Source: Ochrobactrum sp. CGA5
GTDB lineage: Bacteria > Pseudomonadota > Alphaproteobacteria > Rhizobiales > Rhizobiaceae
Direction of reading: 5' to 3'
Length of the DNA: 64,000 bases
Assembly (NCBI RefSeq): GCF_006345815.1
Contig: NZ_VCIG01000002.1
Span: forward strand, 49,382 to 113,381
Shown here: piece by piece, positions 8,177 to 16,197 of the stretch
How the letters are laid out: each line of letters opens with the position of its first letter
Numbering within the stretch: the first letter of the stretch is position 1
The notes under the pieces: generated by a model
Seen by the model: only the letters and a program-made list of their open reading frames with translations
Database searches by the model: none
Told to the model about the DNA's origin: nothing
Position numbers and translations under genes: made by a program

Positions 8177-9247
8177 TCAGCTCTCCATCCCCACACGCCA
8201 GGAATCCGCAAATATTCCGATTGCCTTGGGATCGAAGGTCACGTGCGGTTCGGTTGGAATCTCGCCATCCTCACCGATCACTACGGCCAGTTTCTGCCCT
8301 TCGAAGCCAGCACGCACGATGCGGTAACGGCCGATATCCTCAATCTTGTCGATGCGGATGGGCAGACCTTCGCGACCGAGCCTTACAAATTCCGGTCGGA
8401 TGCCAAGTTCAATGCTTTTAGCATCGCCAATCTGTGGTTTGCCGGCCAGTGGAATGGTCTGCGTGCCTACCGTCGCAGTGCTCCCATCTATTCGGGCTGG
8501 CATTAGGTTCATACCCGGTGAGCCGATGAAATAGCCGACGAATGTGTGCTTCGGGCGCTCGAACAGTTCGGCGGGCGTACCGATCTGCACGATCTCTCCA
8601 TTATGCATCACCACGACTTTGTCGGCGAACGTCAGCGCTTCCGTTTGGTCGTGCGTGACATAAACCAATGTGAACCCAGACTGGTGGTGCAGGCGCTTCA
8701 ACTGCGAACGCAATACCCATTTCATGTGCGGATCGATAACCGTCAGCGGTTCGTCGAACAGGATCGCGTTCACGTTCGCGCGTACTAATCCGCGCCCCAG
8801 TGAAATCTTCTGCTTTTGATCTGCTGTCAGTCCGCGCGCGCGACGTTCGGCAATACTGCCGAGGTCCGTCATTTCCAGAATGTCCTTGACGCGACGTTCC
8901 ACTTCCACTTCCGGCATACGTCGGTTTCGCAGAGGAAAGGCTAGATTATCGAAAACTGTCATTGTGTCGTAGACAACGGGAAACTGGAAGACCTGCGCAA
9001 TATTGCGGTCCTCGGTCGCAAGGTTCGTCACATCCTGACCATCAAAAAGAATACGTCCCTCGGTTGGCTGTAAAAGGCCAGAGATAATGTTGAGCAGAGT
9101 TGTCTTGCCGCAACCGGAGGGGCCGAGCAATGCATAAGCGCTTCCGTCCTCCCACTCATAATTGACCATATTGAGCGCATACTCGCCTGCGGCTTGCGCT
9201 TTCGCATTGTAGGCGTGGCGGATATGGTCGAGAGTGATACGTGCCAT
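8177..9247 (-). CDS. glpT: Glycerol ABC transporter ATPase GlpT (canonical Walker A, altered signature)
   Basis: A 356-residue ATPase of the sugar-importer type, with an N-terminal nucleotide-binding domain (about 1-235) and a C-terminal TOBE/OB region. Walker A is GPSGCGKTT, the Q loop is VFQFPVVYDTMTV, Walker B is AILFDEPLTVID and the H loop is VTHDQTEA. The signature is LTADQKQKISLGRG instead of LSGGQ. ATG 9247 has GGAG upstream and gives MARITLDHIRHAY; the longer frame to 9292 overlaps glpS. It is expected to form a heterodimer with GlpS in which the altered signature faces the GlpS nucleotide. Confidence 0.85.
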   Translation of the reverse strand: MARITLDHIRHAYNAKAQAAGEYALNMVNYEWEDGSAYALLGPSGCGKTTLLNIISGLLQPTEGRILFDGQDVTNLATEDRNIAQVFQFPVVYDTMTVFDNLAFPLRNRRMPEVEVERRVKDILEMTDLGSIAERRARGLTADQKQKISLGRGLVRANVNAILFDEPLTVIDPHMKWVLRSQLKRLHHQSGFTLVYVTHDQTEALTFADKVVVMHNGEIVQIGTPAELFERPKHTFVGYFIGSPGMNLMPARIDGSTATVGTQTIPLAGKPQIGDAKSIELGIRPEFVRLGREGLPIRIDKIEDIGRYRIVRAGFEGQKLAVVIGEDGEIPTEPHVTFDPKAIGIFADSWRVGMES

Positions 9248-9257
9248 CGCCGTTCTC

Positions 9258-10328
9258 CTAAGCCACCGAACCGACAGCGCGGCCGGTCTCATCGAATGCC
9301 ATCAGATGTCGCGTGTCGAGGTAGACCTCGATTTCGCGGTCGGGTTCGATAATCTGGATGCCGTGCGCCAACATGACCCAGCGGTTACCTTCGTAATCGA
9401 GATGGATAAAGCTTTCCGATCCGGCGATTTCGGACACCAGCGTGCGTGCCCGAATGGGGACTGTGGCGTTCTCCACCGGGCGGACGAGCAGATGATGCGG
9501 CTGAAACGCGATAGTTAGCGGGCCGTCACTGATATCGACCAATTGGTTCGGCACGTCGATGGCTGGGCGATCCGCCCGCAGGAAACGGTCGCCTGACTTG
9601 ATCATGTGCGCAGTGTTCAAGGGTGGATCGGCAAACGTGCGCGCTGTGATGAGGTCGATTGGTCGGCGATATACGTCGATTGTCCGGCCGAATTGCGTGA
9701 CGCGACCTTCCGAAAGCGCAGCCGTATTGCCGCCGAGCAACAGTGCCTCCGAAGGTTCTGTCGTTGCGTAGACGAAGATGGCGCCGGATTCAGCGAAGAT
9801 ACGCGGCAGCTCTTCGCGTAATTCCTCTCTCAGTTTGTAGTCCAGATTGGCCAGCGGCTCGTCGAGCAGAACCAGGTTGGCCTTTTTCACGATGGCCCGG
9901 GCAATCGCCGTGCGCTGTTGCTGGCCGCCAGATAGGTTAAGGGGTGTTCTGTCTAGATAGGGCGTCAGCTTGAGGAGGTCTGCCGCCTTGCGAACTTCGC
10001 TGTCGATCTCCGACTGTTGCTTACCAGCGATGCGCATCGGTGAAGCTATGTTTTCATAGACCGTTAGGGCCGGGTAATTGATAAACTGCTGGTAAACCAT
10101 CGCAACATTGCGCTTCTGCACGGGCATGCTGGTAACATCCTGTCCATCGAACAGGATCGAACCTTCACTTGGTTTATCCAAGCCAGCCATGAGACGCATA
10201 AGAGAGGTCTTGCCGGACAAGGTTGGTCCGAGCAGGACATTCAGGCTCCCGCGTGGCAGGACGAGATTTGTTGGATGGATGTGAGTGGTTCCACCAACTT
10301 TCTTCGAGATATTTCGCAATTCCAGCAT
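9258..10328 (-). CDS. glpS: Glycerol ABC transporter ATPase GlpS (canonical signature, no H-loop histidine)
   Basis: A 356-residue ATPase paralogous to GlpT. Walker A is unusual (GPTLSGKTS), the Q loop is VYQQFINYPALTV, the signature is canonical (LSGGQQQR) and Walker B is LVLLDEPLANLD. The H-loop position reads VYATTEPSEA, so the usual histidine is replaced by threonine. ATG 10328 starts MLELRNISKKV; a TTG at 10349 is an upstream alternative. It is the first gene of glpSTPQUV, so the promoter lies upstream in 10.33-10.7 kb. A glpD or glpR neighbour, common in rhizobia, is not present here. Confidence 0.85.
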   Translation of the reverse strand: MLELRNISKKVGGTTHIHPTNLVLPRGSLNVLLGPTLSGKTSLMRLMAGLDKPSEGSILFDGQDVTSMPVQKRNVAMVYQQFINYPALTVYENIASPMRIAGKQQSEIDSEVRKAADLLKLTPYLDRTPLNLSGGQQQRTAIARAIVKKANLVLLDEPLANLDYKLREELREELPRIFAESGAIFVYATTEPSEALLLGGNTAALSEGRVTQFGRTIDVYRRPIDLITARTFADPPLNTAHMIKSGDRFLRADRPAIDVPNQLVDISDGPLTIAFQPHHLLVRPVENATVPIRARTLVSEIAGSESFIHLDYEGNRWVMLAHGIQIIEPDREIEVYLDTRHLMAFDETGRAVGSVA

Positions 10329-10754
10329 ATGTCCCGAGGCCTCCTCCAACCGTCGGAATTATTGCGCTTATTGGCAAACCCTCTCAATATGGACTTCAAG
10401 GGAATGTGCCGTACCCCTTATGAGCAATCTGTTTTCTACGCGCCGTCTCCGCATTCGTTCGGGAAACAAGCATGTCGCAACGAGCTGTTTTCCAACAAGC
10501 TTCATTCAGCTTACCACAACACTGACCCAAGCGCTCAACGAGCGCCATCCCGCAGATGCGGCAGAGTGACTGTGATCATTGACGCCTGAACAAACTCGGT
10601 TTGGATTAGTTGATTAAGCACATCGCTTATAGCTGTCACGGTAGTGCCGGCTAGCGTTGTTGCCACTATCCATGAAGAGGGTATGCACATTGGCAACTGA
10701 TATGTTTTCCCATCTGTTCCCACATTCAGCCTTTGCGATTGTGAAAGTCAAACA
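10329..10754. other. Region upstream of the glp operon, no confident gene
   Basis: About 425 bases that should contain the glpS promoter on the minus strand. Several short frames exist but none has both a ribosome site and a recognisable product. No clear regulator palindrome was found by eye. Confidence 0.4.
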
Positions 10755-10900
10755 ATGAAAATCGAAAACAAAAGGAAAGTCAAATGAAGATAATTGCTGA
10801 ACTGGCGAAGTGCGGCAAATTCTGGTCCCGCTTCGCTGGTAATGATCGGCCAAAACCTCGCAGAAAAGGCAGAAGCCGGTCAAAGCCGACCCGCACATAA
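10755..10900 (+). CDS. Possible leader (10 aa) coupled to a 38-aa basic microprotein
   Basis: A 10-codon frame starting at 10755 (MKIENKRKVK) ends in TGA overlapping the ATG of a second frame, 10784-10900 (ATGA overlap). The second frame begins MKIIAELAKCGKFWSRFAGN and ends in a basic arginine-lysine-serine tail. A GGAAAG stretch lies 8-13 bases before the second ATG. No family is recognised, and the region around it is decayed, so this may be chance. Confidence 0.25.
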
Positions 10901-10963
10901 AATCGTCATGCTGATTGTCTTGGAGGTAATTCCGTCAGTTTTTAGATAAAGCGGTAGAGGCAC

Positions 10964-11125
10964 ATGCCTGAAAGCAGCAGGAATATGACCATTGCCATAG
11001 CTTCCGGTCGCTGCCATGCGACATACGGCACCCGTACCGGATGGACTATTGATTATGAAGAAGCCTCTCCGCTAAGCCGGACAGAACCCGCGAACGGCTT
11101 GATGTTCTTCAGATTGCCTGATTGA
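10964..11125 (+). CDS. Small hypothetical frame (53 aa)
   Basis: A 53-codon frame starting MPESSRNMTIAIASGRCHAT with AGAGG 4-8 bases upstream of the ATG. No recognised family, membrane segment or motif. It lies in a gene-poor stretch next to transporter pseudogenes, so it could be a remnant. Confidence 0.2.
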   Translation: MPESSRNMTIAIASGRCHATYGTRTGWTIDYEEASPLSRTEPANGLMFFRLPD

Positions 11126-11176
11126 CTGTGATAGAAATCATGTGAAGCATGGAGCAGGGCAACCGCCCCGTATTGT

Positions 11177-11690
11177 TCAGTCTATGGAGATGAGCTCTCT
11201 TGAAAGAGTGTTCATCGTCTCGGCTCCGTTGGATGTAGTGAGGAGTTGTTCTTCGATCATCAGGGCTCCCAGTCCGTCTGCATAGAAGGGAGCTTCCACA
11301 GCCACTAAACCTGCAAAATCGGCTGCGGGCAAGGACTCAAGGGCAATGCCGAGGCTGGCTGCGCGGGGCCACGCTCGACCATCATATCGGCAAGCAGTCG
11401 AAAGGCTGCTTTCTGGTTGAAGGCTTCCGAGCGGGGGCCGACATTGCCGCTTTGAATCGACGTGATGATATCGACCGAACCGGTCAGCAAGGCATTGTTC
11501 AGCACACTTGCGTCGGCAAAATACTGGAAGACCATCTCGCCGTTTTCGGCTTGGCTTCCTAATATTTATCGAAGCGCTTCATTGACAGCGACGAACCGCG
11601 GCGCCAGTCTTCCAGTTTTTATAAGGTCCCGTTCCGTCTTCCTTCGACTGAAAGTCGTTTGCTTCGTCGTTTGCCACCTATAAGTAACTC
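11177..11690 (-). pseudogene. Remnants of a peptide ABC substrate-binding protein and an M24-type peptidase
   Basis: On the minus strand, about 11690-11360 reads in broken frames as an oligopeptide-type binding protein: a GTGPYK segment with a disrupted continuation, EDWR- and SLSMKRFDKY-like pieces, then MVFQYFADASVLNNALLTGS and VDIITSIQS. Downstream, in a different frame ending at 11177, the sequence VAVEAPFYADGLGALMIEEQ followed by LLTTSNGAETMNTLSREL looks like the C-terminus of an M24 aminopeptidase/creatinase-type enzyme (E-x-P-Y, IEE, T-x-x-G-x-E). The two pieces appear joined by a deletion. Neither can make a functional protein. Confidence 0.6.
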
Positions 11691-11761
11691 AGATCGTACG
11701 ATAGCGAGATTGAGCGTGAGGACAACTTGACGACAACGGTTCCGTCGTCAGGAGTTTCAAC

Positions 11762-12226
11762 AGATGGAATGGTTCCGGCAAGTCGCGCATGTTAAAACTG
11801 CTGCTCGGATTGCAGCGCGCATCCTCTGGGAATCTTTCGTTTCGTGGCGAACTTCTGGATACTCGCAGTAGCAGTTTTATGCGCGACTTCCACCGCGCGG
11901 TGCAGGCGGTATTTCAGGATACTTATTCATCGCTCGATCCATGTCAGCGTGTTTTCGACATCATCGCTGACGAGGTGATCAGCGCCCTCGATCTGACAAT
12001 GCGCGCCCGCATTATCGATCTTATGCGCTGTCTTTCCAAACAAACAACTTTTGAGGTGGTGTTGCACGACATCGCATTGGTTGCGTTGTTGCGTGAACAG
12101 TTGATTGTTCTGGAGAAGGGGCGGATCGTTGGGCAGGGCGAAACGCGGGACATTCTGGATCATCCGCCCCATGCTTTTACGAGGAAGTTGCTGACCAGTT
12201 TGCTGAGGGCATCTCTACCTGCTTGA
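11762..12226 (+). pseudogene. Remnant of an oligopeptide ABC ATPase (OppF/DppF-like) with an internal deletion
   Basis: The frame starts inside Walker A (NGSGKSRMLKLLLGLQRASS), continues through VQAVFQDTYSSLDPCQRVFD and then jumps from IIAD directly to EVISALDLTMRARIIDLM. The region that should hold the LSGGQ signature and most of Walker B is missing. The H-loop region (VVLHDIALVALL) and the C-terminus typical of peptide ABC ATPases (HPPHAFTRKLLTSL) remain. No N-terminus is present upstream. With the binding-protein remnant on the opposite strand this marks a dead peptide importer. Confidence 0.75.
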
Positions 12227-12288
12227 GGACCGAAGCCGGTAGAGATGTCGTATTTGAAGATAGCCCAAGAAAAATGATTCTAAGGGGG

Positions 12289-12576
12289 CTATTTGCGCAG
12301 TTCGGCTTCGATCTGATCGAGAACCTGATCCTTGCCGATGCCTGTCAGGAACGGCAAGCCCTTGATGACGGGCTTGGTCACTGAAGCCGAAATAGGTGTT
12401 GTGGAAACGATGAAATCCACATTATCGGCCAGCGACGCAACTTCAGTTGCTTTTGCCTGCTGGGCATTGAAGGTGAGCCCGCGCTTTTTCATTTCTTCGG
12501 TCACAGTTGCGTTGACTGCTGTAGATGTCGCCACGCCTGTGCCGCAAGCGAAGAGAATTGTTTTTAATCTAGCCAT
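12289..12576 (-). CDS. PTS galactitol-type EIIB component
   Basis: A 95-residue cytosolic PTS protein of the lactose/galactitol EIIB fold. The phosphocysteine is Cys11 in ILFACGTGVATSTAVNATV. Partner surfaces (VDFIVSTTPIS, KGLPFLTGIG) match GatB-like proteins. It receives phosphate from the EIIA upstream and passes it to the sugar bound by the EIIC. It is the last of three genes, transcribed EIIC-EIIA-EIIB. Confidence 0.85.
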   Translation of the reverse strand: MARLKTILFACGTGVATSTAVNATVTEEMKKRGLTFNAQQAKATEVASLADNVDFIVSTTPISASVTKPVIKGLPFLTGIGKDQVLDQIEAELRK

Positions 12577-12636
12577 GGGCTCCTCCAGTGTTCATGCGCT
12601 TATGAGCGCCCTTAGGTCTGATTGAATCAGATCATT

Positions 12637-13098
12637 TTAGTGCAGCGCTGATCGAATATCCTCAAGCGTACGTGCGGCTTTGAGCCTATCGAGCGCATCG
12701 GCGTCCTGAATGGTCGTCATAATCTGCTGTAAGGTTTCAATCTGTTTGTCCTTGTCATCAATGGCGAGCAGAAAGACATATCCGACTGGAACCGTTTCTT
12801 CTGGATCTTCCATGTTGGCAAAAGCAATCGGCGTTTTGAGCGTTGCAAATGCAACGCCGGCCTTGATCACGTGTTCTGGATCGGTATGTGGTACCGCAAC
12901 ATTATCGGTGCGCTCAAGCGGCAATCCGGTTGGCATCGTTAACTCGCGGGTGACAACGGCGTCTGCGTAACTCGGCTTTACATAACCCAGTTTTTCCAGT
13001 TTACCTGCCAGAATTCGGATGATCTCCTCGTTGGTTTTTGCATCACTTTGAAGCTCAATCGCTTGTGGGTCGAGATAATCAATCAGACCAGCAGCCAT
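12637..13098 (-). CDS. PTS fructose/galactitol-type EIIA component
   Basis: A 153-residue EIIA. The phosphorylation histidine is His71 in NVAVPHTDPEHV, with the preceding TGLPLERTDN loop typical of the family. ATG 13098 is chosen because GGAG lies 6 bases upstream; a second ATG at 13110 and a longer frame to 13161 lack a ribosome site. It lies between EIIC and EIIB on the minus strand, and an 8-bp hairpin (13121-13144) sits just upstream in the mRNA. It takes phosphate from HPr, probably from the HPr-EI fusion encoded 8 kb away. Confidence 0.85.
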   Translation of the reverse strand: MAAGLIDYLDPQAIELQSDAKTNEEIIRILAGKLEKLGYVKPSYADAVVTRELTMPTGLPLERTDNVAVPHTDPEHVIKAGVAFATLKTPIAFANMEDPEETVPVGYVFLLAIDDKDKQIETLQQIMTTIQDADALDRLKAARTLEDIRSALH

Positions 13099-13120
13099 TC
13101 CATTCTCCATTTGGAAACGA

Positions 13121-13144
13121 CCGCACGTCTGCTTCCACGTGCGG
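13121..13144 (-). promoter_or_regulatory. Perfect 8-bp hairpin between EIIC and EIIA
   Basis: CCGCACGT and ACGTGCGG are separated by an 8-base loop. There is no T run on the minus strand, so it is more likely an mRNA stability or processing element that sets relative EIIC and EIIA levels than a terminator. Confidence 0.4.
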
Positions 13145-13176
13145 CTTTGATTATATTGCAAAATTGACAGCTATGA

Positions 13177-14589
13177 TCAGGCTGTCGTTTCTTCTGCGGG
13201 TTCGTCTTCCGCACCCGCCGCACGTTCCCATGCGAGTGTGTTGCGACGATAGAGCATAAACAACACAGCAATAACAACGGCAATTAGCGCGACGCCTAGC
13301 GTACCGCCAAGCCAGCTGATTGTTTTAATGATAATGTCTGGAACCCATAGGAACCCATCCACCACGGATGTGATCTGCAACGCATTTTCAGGCAGCTTGA
13401 AACCTGACGAGACTGCAGCACTGGTAAAGAGTGGCGCAAGCGCATTTGCAACATAGAACCCGATGGTCAGGGTCACCGTCCCCACCACGACCATGCGGAA
13501 CACATTTCCTTTCAGAAGCGGAGCCGTCATTGCAACGATGAACGGAATAACTGCAAGATCGGCGAAAAGAATCACGCGATTGCCCGGCAGAATGATCGAC
13601 AGGATAATCGCAATCGGTACCAGAATAAGCGCCGACGAGATAGCTGCCGGATGCCCGATCAGGATTGCCGAGTCGAGGCCAACGAGAAGTTCGCGGTCGC
13701 CCGTCCGCTTACGCACAAATTCCTGCGCAGCATCGGAAACCGGCAACAAGCCTTCCATCAGGATTTTGACCATACGCGGCAAAAGCAGCATCACCGCTGC
13801 CAGCGTCATGCCGGTGCCCAGAACCTTGGCAAGCACTGTGCCGAAATCTCCCGCATTGTAAAATGCGATAAGACCGAGCACGAGACCGATGATCAGCCCC
13901 ATAACGACGGGCTCTCCAAAAACACCAAAGCGGCGCTCGATGGTTTCCGTGTTAATGTTGATTTTATTGATGCCGGGAACACGATCCATGATCCAGTTGA
14001 GCACAATAGCAATCGGCAATATCTGTGCGGAAGCCAAATGCGGCACAGAAACACCCGGAATGCCGTAGAACTGTTGTACAGCGCGTGCCGACCAATCGGC
14101 AAACAGCAAGGACAAGGCGGCAACAAGCGCTGCAACAATAATGCCATAAGCGATGTTATCAGTTGCAGCGACAACCAACGAGCCTACGAAAGCAAAGTGC
14201 CAGAAATTCCAAACATCGACATTGAGCGTGCGCGTCCAACGCATCAGCAGCAGGGCGATGTTGACCAGAATGCCAACTGGAATTACCCACAAACCCACGG
14301 ATGAACCAAAGGCGATGGCCGCAGCGGACGGCCAGCCCACATCGACGATGTCACGTTTGATGCCTGTGTTGGTGACGATGGCCTGAGCTACTTCACCGAT
14401 AGAAGTGAACATCAGGCCCAGAACCAGATTGATGCCAATGAAAGCAACACCGATGGTGACTGCCGCACGGAAGGCTTTGCCGACTTTCGCACCCAGTACC
14501 ACCGCAATAATGAAGATGACGATAGGCAACAGAACTGTTGCCCCAAGCGTATCGACTGCCGTCTTTAGTCCGCTCAGAAACGCGTCCAT
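13177..14589 (-). CDS. PTS galactitol-type EIIC permease
   Basis: A 470-residue membrane permease of the GatC family with about ten hydrophobic spans, starting LGATVLLPIVIFIIAVVLGA. Characteristic segments are DVGWPSAAAIAFGSSVGLW, WNFWHFAFVGSLV and LLVGLDSAILIGHPAAISSA. The C-terminal tail is acidic and cytoplasmic. It starts just inside a 277-base divergent promoter region shared with the DRL-like gene, so uptake and catabolism can be switched on together. Confidence 0.85.
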   Translation of the reverse strand: MDAFLSGLKTAVDTLGATVLLPIVIFIIAVVLGAKVGKAFRAAVTIGVAFIGINLVLGLMFTSIGEVAQAIVTNTGIKRDIVDVGWPSAAAIAFGSSVGLWVIPVGILVNIALLLMRWTRTLNVDVWNFWHFAFVGSLVVAATDNIAYGIIVAALVAALSLLFADWSARAVQQFYGIPGVSVPHLASAQILPIAIVLNWIMDRVPGINKININTETIERRFGVFGEPVVMGLIIGLVLGLIAFYNAGDFGTVLAKVLGTGMTLAAVMLLLPRMVKILMEGLLPVSDAAQEFVRKRTGDRELLVGLDSAILIGHPAAISSALILVPIAIILSIILPGNRVILFADLAVIPFIVAMTAPLLKGNVFRMVVVGTVTLTIGFYVANALAPLFTSAAVSSGFKLPENALQITSVVDGFLWVPDIIIKTISWLGGTLGVALIAVVIAVLFMLYRRNTLAWERAAGAEDEPAEETTA

Positions 14590-14709
14590 TTAATTCTCCT
14601 CCCCCCGGAGCACTCCCAAAGTGCGCCGAGCTACCAGAACGCCATTATTAGCTTGCACGTATCGACGTTTCAAAATCTGAATTGCGCGAAACGGCAGAAC
14701 TTTTGTATT

Positions 14710-14737
14710 CTATAACAAACTAAAGTCTAATAACAAG
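14710..14737 (-). promoter_or_regulatory. Direct repeat upstream of the galactitol-type PTS
   Basis: Two near-identical elements, TCTATAACAA and TCTAATAACAA, lie about 18 bases apart upstream of EIIC. They could be an operator or activator site for the PTS operon. Evidence is by eye only. Confidence 0.3.
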
Positions 14738-14768
14738 CTGCCAATCATGCGCGCATTCCGACATGTGA

Positions 14769-14808
14769 TAATGAACACTGGTATTGACTTAGAAACAAAT
14801 GTTCATTA
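14769..14808. promoter_or_regulatory. Operator-like inverted repeat over the DRL/Aco promoter
   Basis: A perfect 9-bp inverted repeat: TAATGAACA at 14769-14777 and TGTTCATTA at 14800-14808, centre-to-centre 31 bp (about three helical turns). The arms flank the -35 and overlap the -10 of the predicted promoter. I infer a site for the SorC-family regulator encoded at 19628-20647, whose members bind as tetramers. Confidence 0.55.
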
Positions 14809-14812
14809 ATTG
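14784..14812 (+). promoter_or_regulatory. Predicted sigma-70 promoter of the DRL-aco operon
   Basis: TTGACT (14784-14789) and TAATTG (14807-14812) are separated by 17 bases, about 55 bases before the DRL-like start codon. The -10 overlaps the right arm of the inverted repeat. Sequence inspection only. Confidence 0.45.
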
Positions 14813-14866
14813 ATTGCACATCAGAGGAGACTGCGAGAATTTTGCAGAGACGTTCAGGAGGAAACG

Positions 14867-16186
14867 ATGGCAACCAATGTGGCGTTGACAGGTTTGGCGC
14901 GTGACATGCAGGCGCGCGCGGATAGCGGGCGACCAATCCGCATCGGACTGATTGGCTCTGGCGAAATGGGAACGGATATCGTAACCCGCGTTGCGCATAT
15001 GCCGGGTATCGAAGTTGGCGCAATCTCCGAGCTGCGCATCCCCAATGCATTGAAAGCTGTCGATATTGCCTTTCAGGAAGAAGGCCATGGCCGTGAGGTT
15101 TCGACCACTTCCGATCTGACTGCTGCGATGGAAGCGCATAAGGTTGCCGTAACCGACAATGCCAATCTGATCCTTGAGAATGATCTTATCGATGTTGTGA
15201 TCGATGCAACCGGTGTTCCGGCTGTCGGTGCTGAAATCGGCCTGCGTGCCATGGAACATGGCAAGCATCTGGTCATGATGAATGTTGAAGCCGACGTTAC
15301 CATTGGCGCTTATCTGAAAGCAGAAGCCGAGCGTCTCGGCGTGACCTATTCGCTTGGCGCGGGTGATGAGCCATCGTCCTGCATGGAACTGATCGAGTTC
15401 GTAACCGCGATGGGCCACCCGATTGTGGCTGCAGGCAAGGGAAAGAATAATCCGCTCAATATCGATGCCGTGCCAGACCAATACATGGAAGAAGCCACGC
15501 GCCGTAACATGAACGTACGCATGTTGGTGGAATTCGTTGATGGTTCAAAAACCATGGTCGAAATGGCCGCTATTGCCAATGCTACCGGTCTTGTCCCGGA
15601 TAAAGCCGGTATGCATGGACCTGCCGCAACGCTTGACCAGCTCAATAAGACGCTGATCCCCGAAAAGGACGGTGGCGTGTTGTCCAAGGTCGGTGTGGTT
15701 GATTATTCCATCGGCAAGGGCGTAGCGCCGGGCGTCTTCGTTGTCGCCGACATGTCGCATCCGCGCATTTCAGAACGTATGGAAGATTTGAAGATGGGCA
15801 AAGGACCATATTTCACCTTCCATCGCCCTTATCATCTGACATCGCTGGAAGTGCCGCTTACCTGCGCCCGGGTTGTTCTTTATGGCAAGCCGGACATGGT
15901 TCCGCTCTCGACGCCAGTCGCTGAAGTGGCAGCGGTGGCGAAGAAAGACATGCAGCCAGGTGAAAAACTCGATGCCATTGGCGAATATTGCTACCGCGCA
16001 TGGATCATGACTTCGGGCGAAGCACGAAGCGCGCACGCCATTCCATGTGGGCTTCTGCAGGGCGGCAGTGTGACGAAGCCGATCAAAAAGGGTGAATTGA
16101 TCACCTACGACAATGCGGCTGTGGCACCCGGATCCAAAATTGCCGAACTGCGCGCGCGTCAAGACAAGCTCGTTTACGGAGCGTGA
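14867..16186 (+). CDS. DRL-like oxidoreductase (DXP reductoisomerase-like, homoserine dehydrogenase fold with SAF domain)
   Basis: A 439-residue protein with an N-terminal NAD(P) Rossmann fold (RIGLIGSGEMGTDIV, residues 25-39) and a C-terminal SAF-like domain (AVAKKDMQPGEKLDAIG). This matches the family of the Brucella abortus DXR-like enzyme DRL, which converts 1-deoxy-D-xylulose 5-phosphate to 2-C-methyl-D-erythritol 4-phosphate. From memory the similarity extends through HLVMMNVEADVTIGAYLKA and SLGAGDEPSSCMELIEFV, but I cannot align it here. AGGAGG lies 6 bases before ATG 14867. It is the first gene of an operon with an acetoin-type dehydrogenase and sits among two PTS systems, so a catabolic role (reverse reaction) is more likely than isoprenoid synthesis. 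Other family members have unknown substrates. Confidence 0.75.
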   Translation: MATNVALTGLARDMQARADSGRPIRIGLIGSGEMGTDIVTRVAHMPGIEVGAISELRIPNALKAVDIAFQEEGHGREVSTTSDLTAAMEAHKVAVTDNANLILENDLIDVVIDATGVPAVGAEIGLRAMEHGKHLVMMNVEADVTIGAYLKAEAERLGVTYSLGAGDEPSSCMELIEFVTAMGHPIVAAGKGKNNPLNIDAVPDQYMEEATRRNMNVRMLVEFVDGSKTMVEMAAIANATGLVPDKAGMHGPAATLDQLNKTLIPEKDGGVLSKVGVVDYSIGKGVAPGVFVVADMSHPRISERMEDLKMGKGPYFTFHRPYHLTSLEVPLTCARVVLYGKPDMVPLSTPVAEVAAVAKKDMQPGEKLDAIGEYCYRAWIMTSGEARSAHAIPCGLLQGGSVTKPIKKGELITYDNAAVAPGSKIAELRARQDKLVYGA

Positions 16187-16197
16187 GGACAAACATC

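Noticed and set aside
14867..16186. Ordinary homoserine dehydrogenase
   Set aside because: The C-terminal SAF-like region and the DEPSS/EADVTIG segments fit the DRL-like family better, and the operon has no amino-acid genes.
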